A DNA stretch of 64,000 nucleotides from NCBI RefSeq assembly GCF_937616625.2, contig NC_065573.1:17995001-18059000 (forward strand), written 5' to 3'. Of the stretch, positions 1 through 13,678 are shown in pieces; the first letter of the stretch is position 1, and each line of letters opens with the position of its first letter. The position numbers and the translations under genes are program-made. This DNA is from Mercurialis annua. Its lineage: Eukaryota; Streptophyta; Magnoliopsida; Malpighiales; Euphorbiaceae. Below the pieces are notes generated by a model. It was not told the DNA's origin. It worked only from the letters and a program-made list of their open reading frames with translations, and did not search any database.

Positions 1-1861
1 CAGTTTGGCAATCATCCAAACATATATAAATCAATTCATTTGAATGAAATGAAGGCGGTAACTTCATTTCTTGAATCTCCAACATTTCATTGACTTGCTT
101 TACGATTCAAAGGGCAACGAAATTAGGGTTATGTACCGTTTTGTCCGGTTCTCGTTTCCAACTCTGATTCTCTCGATAAACGACATGTATACAAGGTATT
201 AATCACGTATTCAACATTAATTTTGATATATATTAGTTTAAATTCAATTATAAACGGTTATCGAATCGATTATCGAGTACCAAGTGTTATATGTGTTTTA
301 ATTGTGGAATTGAGTTGGATTACGGTTGAATTGATGTTTTTAGCGTTTTTTTAAGTCTGGAATAGTTCATAATGGCCTGGGAATTGAACTTCATGGGGCT
401 GGCATGCTGTGAGCGCGCACAACAACCTAGCTGTGCGGGCGCACAACGGCTTCGAGAGGGGGAATTTTTAAGGTCTTTTTCCCTATAAGTTCAACGTGTT
501 TTCCATTGATCCGAAAACGTTTTAAATGAACGTTTTAAAAGTAATAGTAAATGTTTTAAACGGACTTTTCAAAAGAAAAAGTGGATGTTTAAATGATATA
601 AAGTGTATTTTAAAAAGATCAATAATCGGTTTTTCAAAACGATTATTATATTACTATTATTTGTTTTAACAAATAGGTATATACTATAAAACGATTTCTT
701 TAGGTATAGCAATACCAAAACTAATTTCTAACGAGAAGTTTGAATACTTCCTAAAATTGAGGATTATTTATACAACTTTTAAAAGAGAGTTGTCGTGAGT
801 GTTATATGTTTATATGATTGTGTGCTTTGTCTGGAATTGGATTTCTGGACTTAGAAGCTTATACCTGAAACATGTTTTGATGTTTTATCTTCTGTGTTTT
901 GTGTGTTTGATCCGATTAGCTAGCTGTCAAGCCGTCAGATTGAGACATCAGGGAGTCTAACAGACTTGCCCAAGGAATATGTACGGAAGTAGCGGTGTCT
1001 GTGAGTTTACATGTTTGCTTTTAAATATTCATATTTCAACAGTTTAAAAGGAAATTGCACTATGTATCAAACTCAAACCAACTAAGATCCATTGGAACAA
1101 GTTTCATATTGGGTGGCAATAGGACTGCGTGATCATAAGTACTGATAATAGATTAAGTTGTTATGGTGAAAGAGTAAAATATGATTATGTTAAGTAATAT
1201 GACGATGGATAGTTCACGATCTAAACTTAACGAGTAACCCTGAGGCGTCTATAACATGGTTTACGTTCCAGATACCCAATATAAAAATAAGATGTCAATT
1301 ACATTGTTACAATCTATATTTTGTATCAAACTATGGTGTGTGTCTTATGGATTATATTACTTTTTACCTGTTTGGGAATTAAGGTTAAGGAATTTATCTA
1401 GATCGACAACTTGGTTATATTTTTATATACAACTATTTTCTTTATATGTGATTTTAATATTTAACTCTAAATATGTATACTCACTCAGAAATATTTATAT
1501 TTCTGACCCCGTTGTTGTTTACCATTTTTCATATGTTTAACTTTAAGGTGGTCAAGCTTCCTTATTTCTACTTTAGGGATACTCTCTCTTTTTGACTTGT
1601 ATATAGTTTTAAACTCTTAGATGCTGCAATAGTATATGTTAGTTTTCCAACTTCCATGTTAGTGGTTATTTGTTTATATACTCTGATATGAAACTAGTGT
1701 TTTTATATATATTATAGTGGTGGCTGCATAGATTGCATAGTTAGTTACCGGTTATATATATATGGTCTAGCTGTGCGTTTTGATTATATGAGTAGTAGGT
1801 ATAGTACATGCCATGCCAGTTATATGTGATCAATCCGTTATGTATATGTTGATATGTTTAA
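1..1861 (+). mobile_element. Gypsy-type LTR, left part (split by a nested solo LTR)
   Basis: This AT-rich, non-coding stretch appears to be the left part of a plus-strand LTR whose right part lies at 4067-4395. Positions 1070-1135 (ending in a GGCAATAGGACTGCGTGATCA-like string) match, in reverse complement, positions 2594-2655 of the minus-strand solo LTR next to it. Both therefore belong to one LTR superfamily. A short GC-rich patch at 390-450 also recurs in the other LTRs. The left end is not seen and is probably outside the window. The short open frame at 1256-1540 shows no recognisable protein and is treated as chance. Confidence 0.5.
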
Positions 1862-4061
1862 TGTCACGACCCAATCTCAGGTCCGAGACCGGCGCTAGGG
1901 AATGGGAGTGGTTGCTCCGAAACCCGTAGCAAGCCTAAAATCGTAAAATAATTTTTCGCGAATCAAAACATAAACGTCATACATGACATACATAAATACG
2001 TGTCATGCAGAAGCACACATGCCAGGCATACATATCCTCTGGCAGTCTCAAATATAAAAACGCAGCTAGCGTAAAACATTTAAAAACTTTAAAACATTAA
2101 AGTTATATTTACAGAAAACTATATATTACAGGCTGACTTGCAAAACACTTATCTACTGCAGTTCTAAGAGTAAAGTACTATTTCTTTACATACTCAAAAA
2201 TACAGACTTCTGGAAGTAGGATAGAAGTCCGTTGCCTCAAAGCGTCTTTATCCTGAAAGGAAATCTATGAGAGGGTCAGTATATTGGGATATACTGAGTG
2301 AGTTCATACATTTACTAATAAGTATTCAAATAAAACATAAAACCGCAATCAATCATATGCAGCCAAGTACAGGATCCGATTGAAACCCTAATCCTCGAAC
2401 ATGCTAAACGTATGTACTCAGAGGAAAACTTATCCAATAGTCCGACCCGGGAGTATTCACACTCTACCACGTCAGTCGCGACAATTCTCTTAATTCCAGT
2501 GGTGGGTCCAACCCACTAGATACGGGGCTCAGGTTACACTGTAACCGAGTTCACTCTCGTATCACAGTCATACGCTGTATCAAATCGAAACTGGTGATCA
2601 CACAGTCCTATTGCCGCTCAATATGTAGCACATTCCATCGGATCAATACTGGTTTCAAATCAAGCGTATATGCAATTCATATAAAGATTTCGCACTATAA
2701 ACATGCAAATTAAACGCAAAGCAATATCAAGTAATCGCTTAAATAAATACTTTCAAAGCAAATCGTATAAACTCACAGAAAACGCTTATCCAAAAATGCG
2801 TCGGGGCTTAGAAACGTCAAGCTTCCCGAGCTCCTGGTCCAGCTGCTTCTTGCCTCGCTGGATCTAAAACAATTTCAAAACATTTGACTCACATCAGAAT
2901 CCTATTCTAAGATTGACTCTAGACTAGAGACACGACAAGACACAAAACATAAGCCGCCGTGCTTCAAACGTAATCTTTTCCGATAAACGAATCATTCTTC
3001 TCTCGTTTCTTAACACTTTTCAATTTAATTCTCAGTAGAGAATATAGGTTTTCTTAATGAAACCAATTGATATCCATAAACTATCTCATTCCAATCAACT
3101 AGTCATATTTTACTCGTTTGACGTCCGAATCTCGCATTTTCGGAGTCCGGGAGTCGATATCGGGATGGGAAATCGTCAAATTAGGTTTTTAGGGTCATTC
3201 CCCTTCAAAGGAGGGGTGGTGCACGTCGGGCACCCCCTAGTGCACGTCGTGCACCTCATTGGTGCACGTCGTGCCCCTGCACGACGTGCTCTGATGCTGA
3301 GCACGTCGTGCCCCTTCGTGGGCACGACCCCGACCGCTGAAAACGGCCTCCCGTCGTGCTAAATCGATCTGGAACTCATCCAACATCCATATAACATCCT
3401 AATCTATCCAAAAACACAATAAAAACGTATAAAACGAATCGAATACGTAATCGCGATACGGTTTCGCCGTAATCTAATTTTCAAATCAAAATCCCATCCA
3501 ATAAACTCAAATAAACGGCAAAAAGACGTGTTTACCGTGATTACCCGTTGAAATACGATCGATTCGAGCTATAGAACGTCGAAAACGGACGAGAAACGGA
3601 GATCGAGCGTCGGATCGTAAGTTTTCGTCGATGGTTATAAGAAAATGATCTGATGAAGTTTAAAGGTTCTGGACCTTTCCTTCATCATGAAGGTTATATA
3701 TATATATATATATATATAATCCGGCTAATTTGCACTTTGGTCCTTGAAACTTTTCAAAAGTTTCAATTTAGTCTAAAATCTATCCGCGTCCAAATTTTAA
3801 ACGATCTTCGATCGACTCGAAATTTTTATCACAAATACTATATATTATTTTGCGGACTTTGGCGAAATAAAATCCATTACGAGATTTATAATTTATTTTA
3901 TATTAATTTTCAAAGTCAAATCCTCAAATCCCGCTAATTGACTTATTAAAATTTATTCTAAATTCTCGATATAATTAAATTAAATTCTCCTTAATTTAAT
4001 TTATCGGAAATCACGACACATGGCACGACTTAATTACCTTAAAATATTTTGGGGTATTACA
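1862..4061 (-). mobile_element. Solo LTR (gypsy-like), 2.2 kb, TSD TTTAA
   Basis: The element reads TGTCACGACCC at its left end and GGGGTATTACA at its right end, so in the minus orientation it starts TGTAATACCCC and ends GGGTCGTGACA, a common form for plant Ty3/gypsy LTRs. It is flanked by an exact 5-bp duplication, TTTAA at 1857-1861 and 4062-4066. No internal domain, primer-binding site or polypurine tract adjoins it, so it is a solo LTR left by LTR-LTR recombination. A run of short GC-rich repeats based on GTGCACGTCGTGC lies at 3216-3360, and a (TA)n tract at 3695-3718. Confidence 0.85.
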
Positions 4062-4066
4062 TTTAA

Positions 4067-4395
4067 TATAATACTTTTAGGCATAAATATGTTTGCATTT
4101 TTTTAATAAACATATTATTATTATAGTAAAGGTTTTGGTGTGGTTTGTAACAGGGCGGCATATGTTATAAGGTAAGCAAGTAATGCCCTGGTTTCCAATG
4201 TGACAACACCAGTTTTCAGAAGGATTTTTATGTTAAATAAAAGTAAAGATTTAACAAGTTTGAAAACATATAAGACATACAAAAAAGATTTGTTTTGCAA
4301 AAACACTATATAGGGTTATAGGCTTGTTACGGGTTTCGGAGATACCACTTCCATTCCATAGCGCCGGTGTCAGCCCAAGATTTTGGGTTGTGATA
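4067..4395 (+). mobile_element. Gypsy-type LTR, right part, ending TTGGGTTGTGATA
   Basis: This is the 3' end of the plus-strand LTR interrupted at 1862. It contains the block that recurs inverted at the left end of the solo LTRs: a 'cgggtttcggagataccact' sequence, then GCGCCGGTGTCAG, then TTGGGTTGTGATA (canonical GGGTCGTGACA). Removing 1862-4066 would join the two halves into an LTR of at least 2.19 kb. The frame on the minus strand at 4121-4306 shows nothing recognisable. Confidence 0.6.
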
Positions 4396-4399
4396 AAGT

Positions 4400-4411
4400 T
4401 GGTAATAGAGC
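4400..4411 (+). other. Decayed primer-binding site (tRNA-Met type)
   Basis: TGGTAATAGAGC begins four bases after the LTR end at 4395. It matches 10 of 12 positions of the TGGTATCAGAGC site complementary to initiator tRNA-Met that most plant LTR retrotransposons use. Its position marks 4067-4395 as the end of a 5' LTR of a plus-strand element. Confidence 0.6.
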
Positions 4412-6006
4412 AATAGTTTAAATCCTACACCATTACTGTTGCGTGTTAAGCGACATGTGTTTTAGGTACCTAAGAATTCATATGACTATTGTAACAATAT
4501 AGGATTCAAGTCATGTCTTCGATACGCTTTTATCTGTTTTTGCAAACTTTCAACTTTCCTTTTTAGGATGAGTGTCTGTATCTATGTTTTGACCGGGAAC
4601 ATTTGATTGGGCTCCCTTGAATTCAAAGTGTTGAGATTATATTTTACAGATGTAATATGAGTAGATGGAATGTTTAATTATATTTATATTTATGATTATT
4701 ATGAGATGGACTTGGTTCTCTCGGTTTGTGAGTTAGACTTGGTAATTGCTATAACTCGGCCAACTCAAGGATAAAGTATTTTTCTAAATATTTTGAGTTA
4801 ATAACCATTTGATTATAAAAGGGGAGATTCTCGGGAAATTGCTTTTAAAACCATGGAGCTCAACTAACAATCGAATACTAATTGATTGACTAGTTATGTT
4901 TGGATTTTGTCGTTGATTGGATAAGTGTCATATAGTTTGTTTTGATGATTATGTGTTGGTATGGTTGAGTCGAGTCTAGAAATCTCTAAAGTTAGGCTTG
5001 GCATTATTCACAATTATATATTAATTTATATTTGTTTCCTAGACCCGTTTAGTACTCGACCGACGGAATCGGATCATGGCTTATGGAGCATGGTGGAGTT
5101 TGGGATTAGTGATCCCGTGTTGTGAGTTTATTTTAACTATTTTGATTTATTAATTAAGTCATATTATTATTTATGCAAATTTATATATATAATGATATTG
5201 TTATCAAACGTTTTTCACAACTGTTATAGACTTATTAGAATGTGCTACGTAATGGGCATCATTAGAACTGTGTGCGCACTAGTTATAATCATTGAAATAT
5301 ATGATTGGTAGTACATACATATGTGGTTGGGTAACTCGGTTGGAGCTCCGCTCTCGGAATCCATATTGGTTGAGTAACTCAGTTGGAGTCTAACTCTCAG
5401 GACTCACACTTGTGGTTTAAGTGTGGTTGTCGGTAACTCGGTTGGAGCTCCGCTGGGACCAAGGCCTTTTGGATGAATGAATTGATTTTAGGATTATTCG
5501 TATTATGGTTACTTGGATTGTGGCATAGGGTTCCATATATTGTTGTAATGGTTAACAGAATGCTTTGAATGGTTTTAATGATTTGTTTTCGCTTAATACC
5601 TAATTGTAATACTATGAACTCACACAGCTTTAACTAACCCCCATTGTTTTTTCCATTTTCAGGTTTATCATTGGTGGAGTGGTGTCACTTCCGAACCCTT
5701 CACCTCAAAAGTTAATTTATTTATGTGTACGTTCAATAAATGATTTAACTCTAGATCGCAGTAGTCATAGAAGTATTGTATGTATCTTTGTAATATCATA
5801 TATTGATTTTGGGTGGACTATATGATGTTATTATTAATGTTTATACACATGTTGGAGTTTCAGTTGTCCCCGAACATTGGTTATATTATTGTTGTCCTAT
5901 GTTTAATGTTTGGATTATATCATGTATGTTTAGACTTGCTATAGGTTTTGCAAGAGACACTTTCATTCCCTAGCACTGGTTACGGTCCCCGAATTTGGGT
6001 CATGAC
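4412..6006 (+). mobile_element. Retrotransposon remnant and second plus-strand LTR end
   Basis: After the primer-binding site the internal sequence is short and has no coding frame. From roughly 4.8 kb it again resembles an LTR, and it ends at 6006 with CCCTAGCACTGGTTACGG, then GGGTCATGACA, the same terminal block as at 4395. The segment 5328-5456 holds three degenerate copies of about 50 bp with the core GGTAACTCGGTTGGAGCTCC. The left limit of this second LTR could not be placed. Confidence 0.45.
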
Positions 6007-7245
6007 AAGTGGACCAGATATATACCCCAAAGGAAAGAATCAATTTTGAGCATCTAGTGGGAGAGAGACACCAAAATTTCTGGAGTTTACATAATATGAC
6101 ACAGAAAGAAGGATAACAACAGTCTAACCCTTCATGCGAGACTTCTTATAGAAGAAAATTTTACTGTCAACAAGACGTCATTCTTGTATGCAACATTTAA
6201 AATAAACTTCAGAAAGTTATGATAACTGTGGAATAATTATAGAACCCATAAATCCATGCAATAGGATGACACTTGAGATAGCAGAGGGGGTGTTTCCCCT
6301 CCACAAACTTAAGAGGCACTGGACATGATAATTACTTAGCATTCGTGCAATAGGATGGCTCTTGGGACAGTCGAGGGGATGTTTTTCCCTCTAAAAATAT
6401 AATAGGTATTGGACAAGATAATTACAAAAGGTTCAAGCTACTGGACCAACTTCAGGACAGATGAGGAGTATAGCTCCATTCCACAGGAAAAATTACCGGA
6501 AATTCTGATCCAACGGACGACCTTCAGATCAGCTGAGAAATACTACTCGAACAGATAGACATAGAGTATACTAGAAGCAAGTGGGTATGGAATCAGAAAC
6601 GTGCAACTCAACCGGTAATGCTCAGGTTAGGGCATTACTGAACCACCAACGAGCGAGTACCTCTAGAGGTGGAAAATATCCTTATTGCTTGTCGAACAAT
6701 GAGTCTCGTTCTTTGACAAAAATTGACCTACTTTGTCAATTCTAGTCAAAAGGGGGAAAACTGTAAACACCTCTGTTCCAAACGGTAGAAAAGTGATAAG
6801 GGAATGAAGCGTCCAATGATGATTTCCAAAGACACATGTCCGGGTGATTAGCCAGCAATACTCTTGTTGTAATTCAAGTGGACTAGATCGTTGTGCAACG
6901 ATAAACTTGAAGGGCTGAAGTGTAATTGTCATAAATAACCCATAAAAATTCAAAGGGATTGTGGTAGAAGTCTAAAAAATTGGTATAAATAGAATGCCTT
7001 ATAAGTTTATGAGCCAATTTATAGGTTTGATGGACTTAATTGCCCAAAACCTAACTTTAGTGGTCCTGAAGGTCCTTTTTGACATTTTCAGGGTCCAAAA
7101 CAATCCTTTTGCCACTTTTTTTTTCATATCATGTATTGTATATTCCCAATTTAATATTAATTAACTTAAAATTAGAGTTCTAACCTAACCCAAAATCTAG
7201 TAAATCCTAATAGCTAACCCTAACTCTAACCCTATAAACCTTTAT
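6007..7245. other. Non-coding, probably transposon-derived; 89-bp direct duplication
   Basis: No gene is visible. Two diverged direct copies of about 89 bp (6257-6345 and 6346-6434) both begin TGCAATAGGATG and contain a pyrimidine-rich stretch and a GGACA(T/A)GATAATTAC end. The minus-strand frame at 6663-6953 has no recognisable domain. The segment directly follows an LTR end, so it is most likely old retroelement sequence. Confidence 0.4.
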
Positions 7246-7250
7246 AAATA

Positions 7251-9979
7251 TGTCACGACCTAAATTCGAGGATCGCGACCGGCTCTAGGTTATGGGTATG
7301 GTCGTACCAAAACCCGTAGCAAGCCTCGCGGATAAACCAACAAATATATATACCTGCAGAAAAACACTGCTCGGGGGCAATGGAGACTCCAACCTAAATC
7401 TAACAGTTTATATAAACAATTTTAATATTAAATACTCGGCTCAAATCCGAGATTTCAAAACATGCCTCATATATATATATAACTAATCCAAAGTATAACA
7501 TGTCAAAGATATAATAAAACAATCGGACCAATTCGACAATCTAAAGTATGATAACCGAATAATAAACTAGTTCTACTATGGTCTAAGAGTTTAAATAGTT
7601 GACTAGTTTAAAATAGCATAAAACCTCCGAGGAATCAAAGAATCGGAGATGACCCAAGCTTTCAAATCATAAACCTGGAAAATTAGAAAAACAATGGGGT
7701 CAGATATACTGAGATGAGTTCATAATGCTATTTACATTTATTAAGATTAGAACCCTTAAAACCTGAAATCCTTTTTTTCTAATATATATATATATATATA
7801 TCTATATTCACTTGATTATAGAATACGATATTGAAATGACATCCCAAAGTATAGCCTAAAGTATATGGGAACAAATCCTCATCGATCCCAAAGTAAGCCA
7901 GACATATAGTCAGCTAATCCCAAAGTACTTACCGGTGCACATAGTCTCGATACTTGCCTATCGAGTAGCTCGTTCCAATCCAGATCCATAATCATTAAAA
8001 ACAGTTCGCAAACAGTTGTAATACTAAAATAATTTACGGTACTTAATAAAATGGTAAATAACACTACAAACTCATTGTTTGCGTATCCACGTGATAACCT
8101 TGGCAAACAAGCTAACCATGCGCAGACTCCGAAGCACAAACGGACGACGGGTGTAAAAACAAGGTACAAGTTAAAAACCATACAACCCCTAAATCTAAGA
8201 ATACTAGACACATATAGGACTAGCATCTCAATTTACAACCAAAGTACAAACCAAAGAATCCATACAATCCATATCAAACAAATAGCAAGTTAAGCTTAGA
8301 TGAGTTCTTACTTTTGAAATCAAATCCGAAGTTTTTAAATACTTAAATAATCATTTTAAAACACTTAGCATTCCCAAAGTAGTGTGTTAAACATAAACCA
8401 CATTTTGGTTTAACACAACATGTCGGGCGACCCAAGTCTAACCCAACCCAAGTATAAGCCAAGTGTAACCCAAAGCAATAATCCTTTAATTCAAAATCAA
8501 AGTAAATCAAAATCCTTTAATAAATCAAAGTTAATTTAAAAAGAAGAACTCATACTAAACTTAACAACATCAAACCATAATGAGCAAAAAACCATGTACC
8601 TTGCCAACACTTGGCAGGTTTCACCCCAAGTATACATCACTTAAACAAGCCACCTTAAATGAAATCTCAAAGGACATAATTACACTCACATACATAAATT
8701 CAGATCTGAAATAATAACTCAAGTAGCCATAATACTTGAGCAAAATCCAACATAACTCATATACCATTCCAACCATCAATTACCAATCAAACTAAAGCAA
8801 ATATGGCATAATTTGATCTACTAAGATAGCTCTAGAACATTCCTAAGCAACCACTTAACAACCTAAGTAAACAATCCAATAAGACCATCCAAACAATAAC
8901 AAGGCAATTACATAAGCCAACGATTAAATCACCAAGTCAATGAACACCCAAAGTATCATTTTAATTGTTTAAAATCAGCCTTTTAATAATATTTACAGCC
9001 TTATTAGACAATTCAAAAACAACGAATTAATCTTGGTAATACCATAACTTACATAACACTTGGATCTAGCCAATAGTTTCAAATCACCCGATGTGTTAGT
9101 TGTTAGCTAGCAACCTATAACTAATCTTATATAGATTTCCAGATTTTAAAAATGCCCAAAACATAATTTTAACTCGAGAATATCAACCATTTGATACACT
9201 TTTCAATCTAAACAATCCATCCAATACACTCAACGTATAATGAACATTCAAAAGGCAAATTCAATACCAAATCAACATTTCCAGATTTATAAAACATAGT
9301 AAAACAGAAAATAAATCTCATAACACCAAAGTGTGGATCCACTACTATAATCAACGAATCTCAAAACAAAAACACAAAAGAAAGGGTTACGTACCTCTTG
9401 AATGGACTAAGAACAATCAAATAGAGAAAATCCAGAAATATATAATCCAAATCAGCCTACAAATTATAGAATAACCAAGAAATATAGAATCCAAATTGAA
9501 AAGACTAAGGAACCAATGAATTAAACAAAGAAAATAGGCTTAAAACACTTACCAAATATCAATTTAGCAAGGGAGGGGTGTGGAAATGAGTAAAATTAGA
9601 GCTCTAGCCGTTTTAAAGTTTTTAGAAGAGTTTAAAACTGATTTAGGTCAAATAAGAGGCCTTTAAATAGAAAACAGTGATCTAAATAGTACGCACGTCG
9701 CGCCCGCTACACGGGTATGTCACAGCTGCGACATAGGTCACGCCCTCAACCCCTAACTTGTAGCGCGCGCGAAAACCTTCTGGATCCGAAAAATAATTAA
9801 ATTTTTGAAAACGAGTTCGGGACCACTCTGAACCCCGAGGCCACACCCAACACATCTCAAAACATATACTAAAAGGTTTGGAACTCGAAAACCACAATTC
9901 CAAGTAGTCGAACTACTCAACGAACCTCAAAGTGAACGTTAAGCTTAACGAAACTAGTCGGAAATACAAGATGTTATAA
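7251..9979 (-). mobile_element. Solo LTR (gypsy-like), 2.7 kb, TSD AAATA
   Basis: The left end is TGTCACGACCT, followed by the shared block GGATCGCGACCGGCTCTAGG and an AACCCGTAGCAAGCC string also found at 1862 and 24760. The right end is GATGTTATA and is followed by AAATA (9980-9984), an exact copy of the AAATA at 7246-7250. The expected terminal CA has become TA. No internal retroelement sequence adjoins. A GC-rich CACGTCGCGCCCG patch lies at 9690-9775. Frames within it (7292-7486, 7879-8293, 9682-9903) look like chance. Confidence 0.75.
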
Positions 9980-9984
9980 AATAC

Positions 9985-12235
9985 CGGCTTATGTACAGAA
10001 TTGAAAGGGGACAGTCAGATCACACACAAACCCTAATTGCACAAATTTTATGATGCCTAGCCAAAATATATAGCTTCCACACGCATAATATGCATCCACC
10101 AAAAGTCGATCGAATCAAGTTATTACGCTTCAATCATAGAAGAATCAGCTACAGCAAAGTGTTCTACATTGGATTCTAGATCCGGATCACCTAAAAACAA
10201 CCCCAAGGCTCAAAATGATACTTTTGAGGACTCTAATCAGTCCCTGTATTCATATTTACTATCATATTTGCATTTAATTTTGATCTTGATTCATTTAGAT
10301 GCATGATTAGAGTTTTTGATATTCTTAAATAAATTGCTATGATCATCATTATTTTCACCTCTAGATCAATGTCTATGGTGTTCTAATTGCCATATATGTA
10401 TTATTTTGATATATTTGAATTTCCGGAAACTTATTATGTGTTTTTTGTGTTTTTGGCATGTTTTTCGATGAAAACTGAACTCGGGCGAACCATGGATTTC
10501 TATAGCCACCACCACTCTGTTCTAACGCCCCTGCCTTTGTGGAATGGCACCACCACGAGTCCATCTGGCTCTTCCGCCGCTCCTTGTGGTGCCGTGGTCC
10601 CCCGCCCCACAACTCCTCCCAGATCTTCGATTTTGATTCCATAACCTGTTTTCGCGTTTCCGGGCTCATTCGGGCTCATAATCGCTCCCTATTTTAAATT
10701 GACGGAAATGTAATTAGCTGTAGGATTATTTTCTATAATTTCTCGGACTAGTCTCAGTCAGCATGCCTCTTCCATGTCAGCAACAGTGATATATTCCATG
10801 TCATCATGGGTCTTGAAACCCGATCTCTTGCCAACAACTTCCATTGTCGAATCTCGCTTCATTCAAACTCATAACCGACTCTAGTTTGGACCAGTGGACT
10901 CGTGTTGACAAAAGGAACAACTTCTGTGTTTTGACCAGATCCCAAATTTGACTGTATTGACAAACAAATAACAGACAACTGCTAGACACTGTAGAATAAG
11001 ATTTAAAAGTATTTTTAACTTTATATCTATATCAACTGTTGTTTGAGCATGTAAATATTTCTTAATACTTTGAATGTATGTTCAGATGCATCATTAACAA
11101 GTTTACTAAGATAATTATGTTAATTTAGTTCCAAATTAATCAAATCACGTAGAAATCTTAGGACTCCCATGAAAACTGGAATTAGTAGTTGTATAGCCAT
11201 TTAAGACAGTAAATATAAAATCAATTTCACTTTTATATCCGGCTTAGGCTTTATGCATGTAATTGGAATAAAATCTACTCTTATCTGTTATGTGTTCGAA
11301 ACCTCAGGGGTAGATGTTTGTTTAGGAGTGCTTGCTTCTTGTTCACTATATCAGTCCATATCGAGTCATATGCAAGTCATGAGTGTAATGCATGTTTACA
11401 CTTCTGCACTTATCTTTCCAGCTATTAATTTTCCAGTCATTTACTTTTCAGTATTCTATTTTTGGACTTTTTATTTTGTTGAGATGCTTATTTCTAATTA
11501 GGATATGCATTGATAAATCGATAAATCAAGTATGAAAGTTGATTGTGTCCACGAACCCAAATCTTTTGATGCACGACATCGCATCCATATGAGTGTGTGA
11601 TTTTCTAGTTGGTAAAAAATGTATTTTCTATTAGCGATTCCATTTTTCAAACTAAACCATCGAGGTTGCCATAGTATCGACGAGTCTGACCTCCGCTCCA
11701 CTTACAAATATTTAATAATTCATTTTTATATTTTTTTACAAATAAATTTGTTTATTTTAATTTTTATATCTATATCTATATTTATAATCAATTTTGTAAA
11801 AAATTTTGAAATAAAATTATTTAATAATTTCTTAAATAAAGAAGATTTAGTTATATATGTTATAAATAAATTTTATTAAATTCTTTAAACCTTAGGTGTT
11901 CTTAGATTCTAGATGCTAACACAATGAAAGAAAGATGAACGAAGGAAAACACAATGACAAGTGTCTAGACCAATAGAACTTAGGCCATGTCATAAGCATC
12001 ATGATCCGAGTCATGTTGTAACACCTTTTCAATTAAAGGAGTGGCTAGGTAACAATTTCATCCAAATGACCCTATAATAATCTTAATGAATTAAACTAGA
12101 AAAACTACACATTATTCTTATCATGTTCCCCATCACACTTACATTCCACTCTTGTCATGTCCATTTATCACTTTTTTTACTCAACATGTGTCAAAATTTA
12201 CCTTACCCTAATTATCGAGATCACAAAAAATAGCT
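9985..12235. other. Unassigned non-coding region
   Basis: I see no gene here. The frames at 10373-10669 (both strands), 10804-10989, 11253-11501 and 11498-11879 have no recognisable domain and overlap each other. A GC-rich patch at about 10480-10660, rich in CCACCAC and CCCCGCCCC strings, stands out from its AT-rich surroundings and may be a captured or retroelement-derived fragment. Confidence 0.35.
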
Positions 12236-12565
12236 TTACTAAAAAAAAAAACTCTTATGTAAAAAAATCAAATTTTTTATAAAAATTTCATAAAAATTTA
12301 AATTTTTTAAAAATATCCAATTTATCCTGTTATATATGATTTTGTTTCAATTATATCCAACTACACAATTTTTTTATGTAGCGCTGATGTGTGGCATTGC
12401 CACATCAGCGCCACGGAGGCGCCACATGAGCAAAATTAGATAGTTGGACATTATTAAAATAAAATTATGCGTTTCAGGACAAATTGAATAAAATTAAAAA
12501 ATTTAAACTTTTATAATATTTTCATGAAAGATTTGACTTCTTGGCTTAAAAATAAACACTATGTC
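12236..12565. mobile_element. Foldback MITE with central palindrome (copy 1)
   Basis: The sequence is an imperfect inverted repeat. An arm around 12263-12345 (including ATATCCAATTTATCCTG) pairs with an arm around 12455-12540 (including CAGGACAAATTGAATAAAA). At the centre is a near-perfect palindrome, GCGCTGATGTGTGGCA / TTGCCACATCAGCGC (12381-12411). A related copy lies at 62560-62800. The exact termini and a target duplication could not be fixed. Confidence 0.55.
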
Positions 12566-13678
12566 ATCATGGAATTTTTCTCCTTAGCTAGTCCATCTTT
12601 TCGTGCATATTAAAGACTATTGACTTAATTAAGGTCTATAAATTTGCACCTGAAATTTTTTTAATCCGACCACTTTAATTTAGGATAATTATACAACACA
12701 ACCGTTGCTCTACCTTCTATCTCTAATTGAACTTTATTAATGTATGGCCTTTTATAATATTTGTGATATTTATAGTTTGATTTATATTATTATAAAATAT
12801 TGAACTTAATTTTGAAAAGAATATATTAAAACTTGTAATGTGATTTGAAATTTATGTTATTCTAATAGTACTTATCTATGTTTTAGCAAGAAAAATTCTA
12901 AGAATTTTTTCATGAACCATTAATTAAATGGTTATGCATAGTCAATTTATCTAGTATTCTTTTTTATATGAATATATATCTAGTATTCTTAATCTATGCT
13001 TTTTTCCATTCTTATTATCCTTCCCTTAATTTATAATAAATTTTCATTTGAGATCAAATGATTAAATAATTCCAAACAACTTGTGAATCATACATTTACT
13101 AGCAAACTATTGAGGTTTCACTTACCTTTATAAAAGTTATTATATATGGTAAACATGTGATTCAAGTCATGAGTTATAGTTTAAATAGTATAACCTGAAC
13201 AACAATCTATAAGATCGAGGAATCGACTTCTCTCATAAGCGCTCTCCATCCGCCTAATTATATAAATAAAAAGAATGTGATACATTTGAACAATTTTTTC
13301 AATTAAATTGCAATTTTCTTAAATCAAAATGATGGTTAATTATCTCCTCCAAAGATAGGCTATTTTTGCAAAATACCTTTATTTCCTACTTTTTTCACCA
13401 GACGTCAAATCATGTGGTAAAGGACTATAAGAAAGAAATTTAGTAGTTTTTTTTTTGAGAAAACAACAAAAATGCCAAAAATTAGGCTCCAATTATATTA
13501 ATTGCCATTTAACTTATTTAGTTTACATTCGTACCACAAAACACCAAAACTTTACATTCATGTCATCCCAATAAGAAAAAGACACATGGTTCCTCTTTTT
13601 CTTTCCCACCTTGTCTCCTTTTCTCTCTCATGTGTCCACTTCCTCTCTTTCTCTCTCTTTTTTATCACGTGGTCCCCC
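12566..13678. other. AT-rich non-coding region
   Basis: No gene, RNA or clear transposon end is visible. The stretch has long A and T runs and, towards 13600-13670, a CT-rich tract (CTCTCTTTCTCTC). The frame starting at 13611 continues into the MITE and is not a gene. Confidence 0.4.

Noticed and set aside
7215..7240. CCCTAA-like repeats (TAACCCTAACTCTAACCC) suggesting telomere sequence
   Set aside because: Only about three irregular copies without the exact TTTAGGG period; likely chance in a CTAACCC-rich stretch.
10373..10669. Overlapping frames on both strands with proline- and tryptophan-rich text
   Set aside because: No domain, no splice-supported extension, and both strands are open, as expected from a short GC-rich patch.
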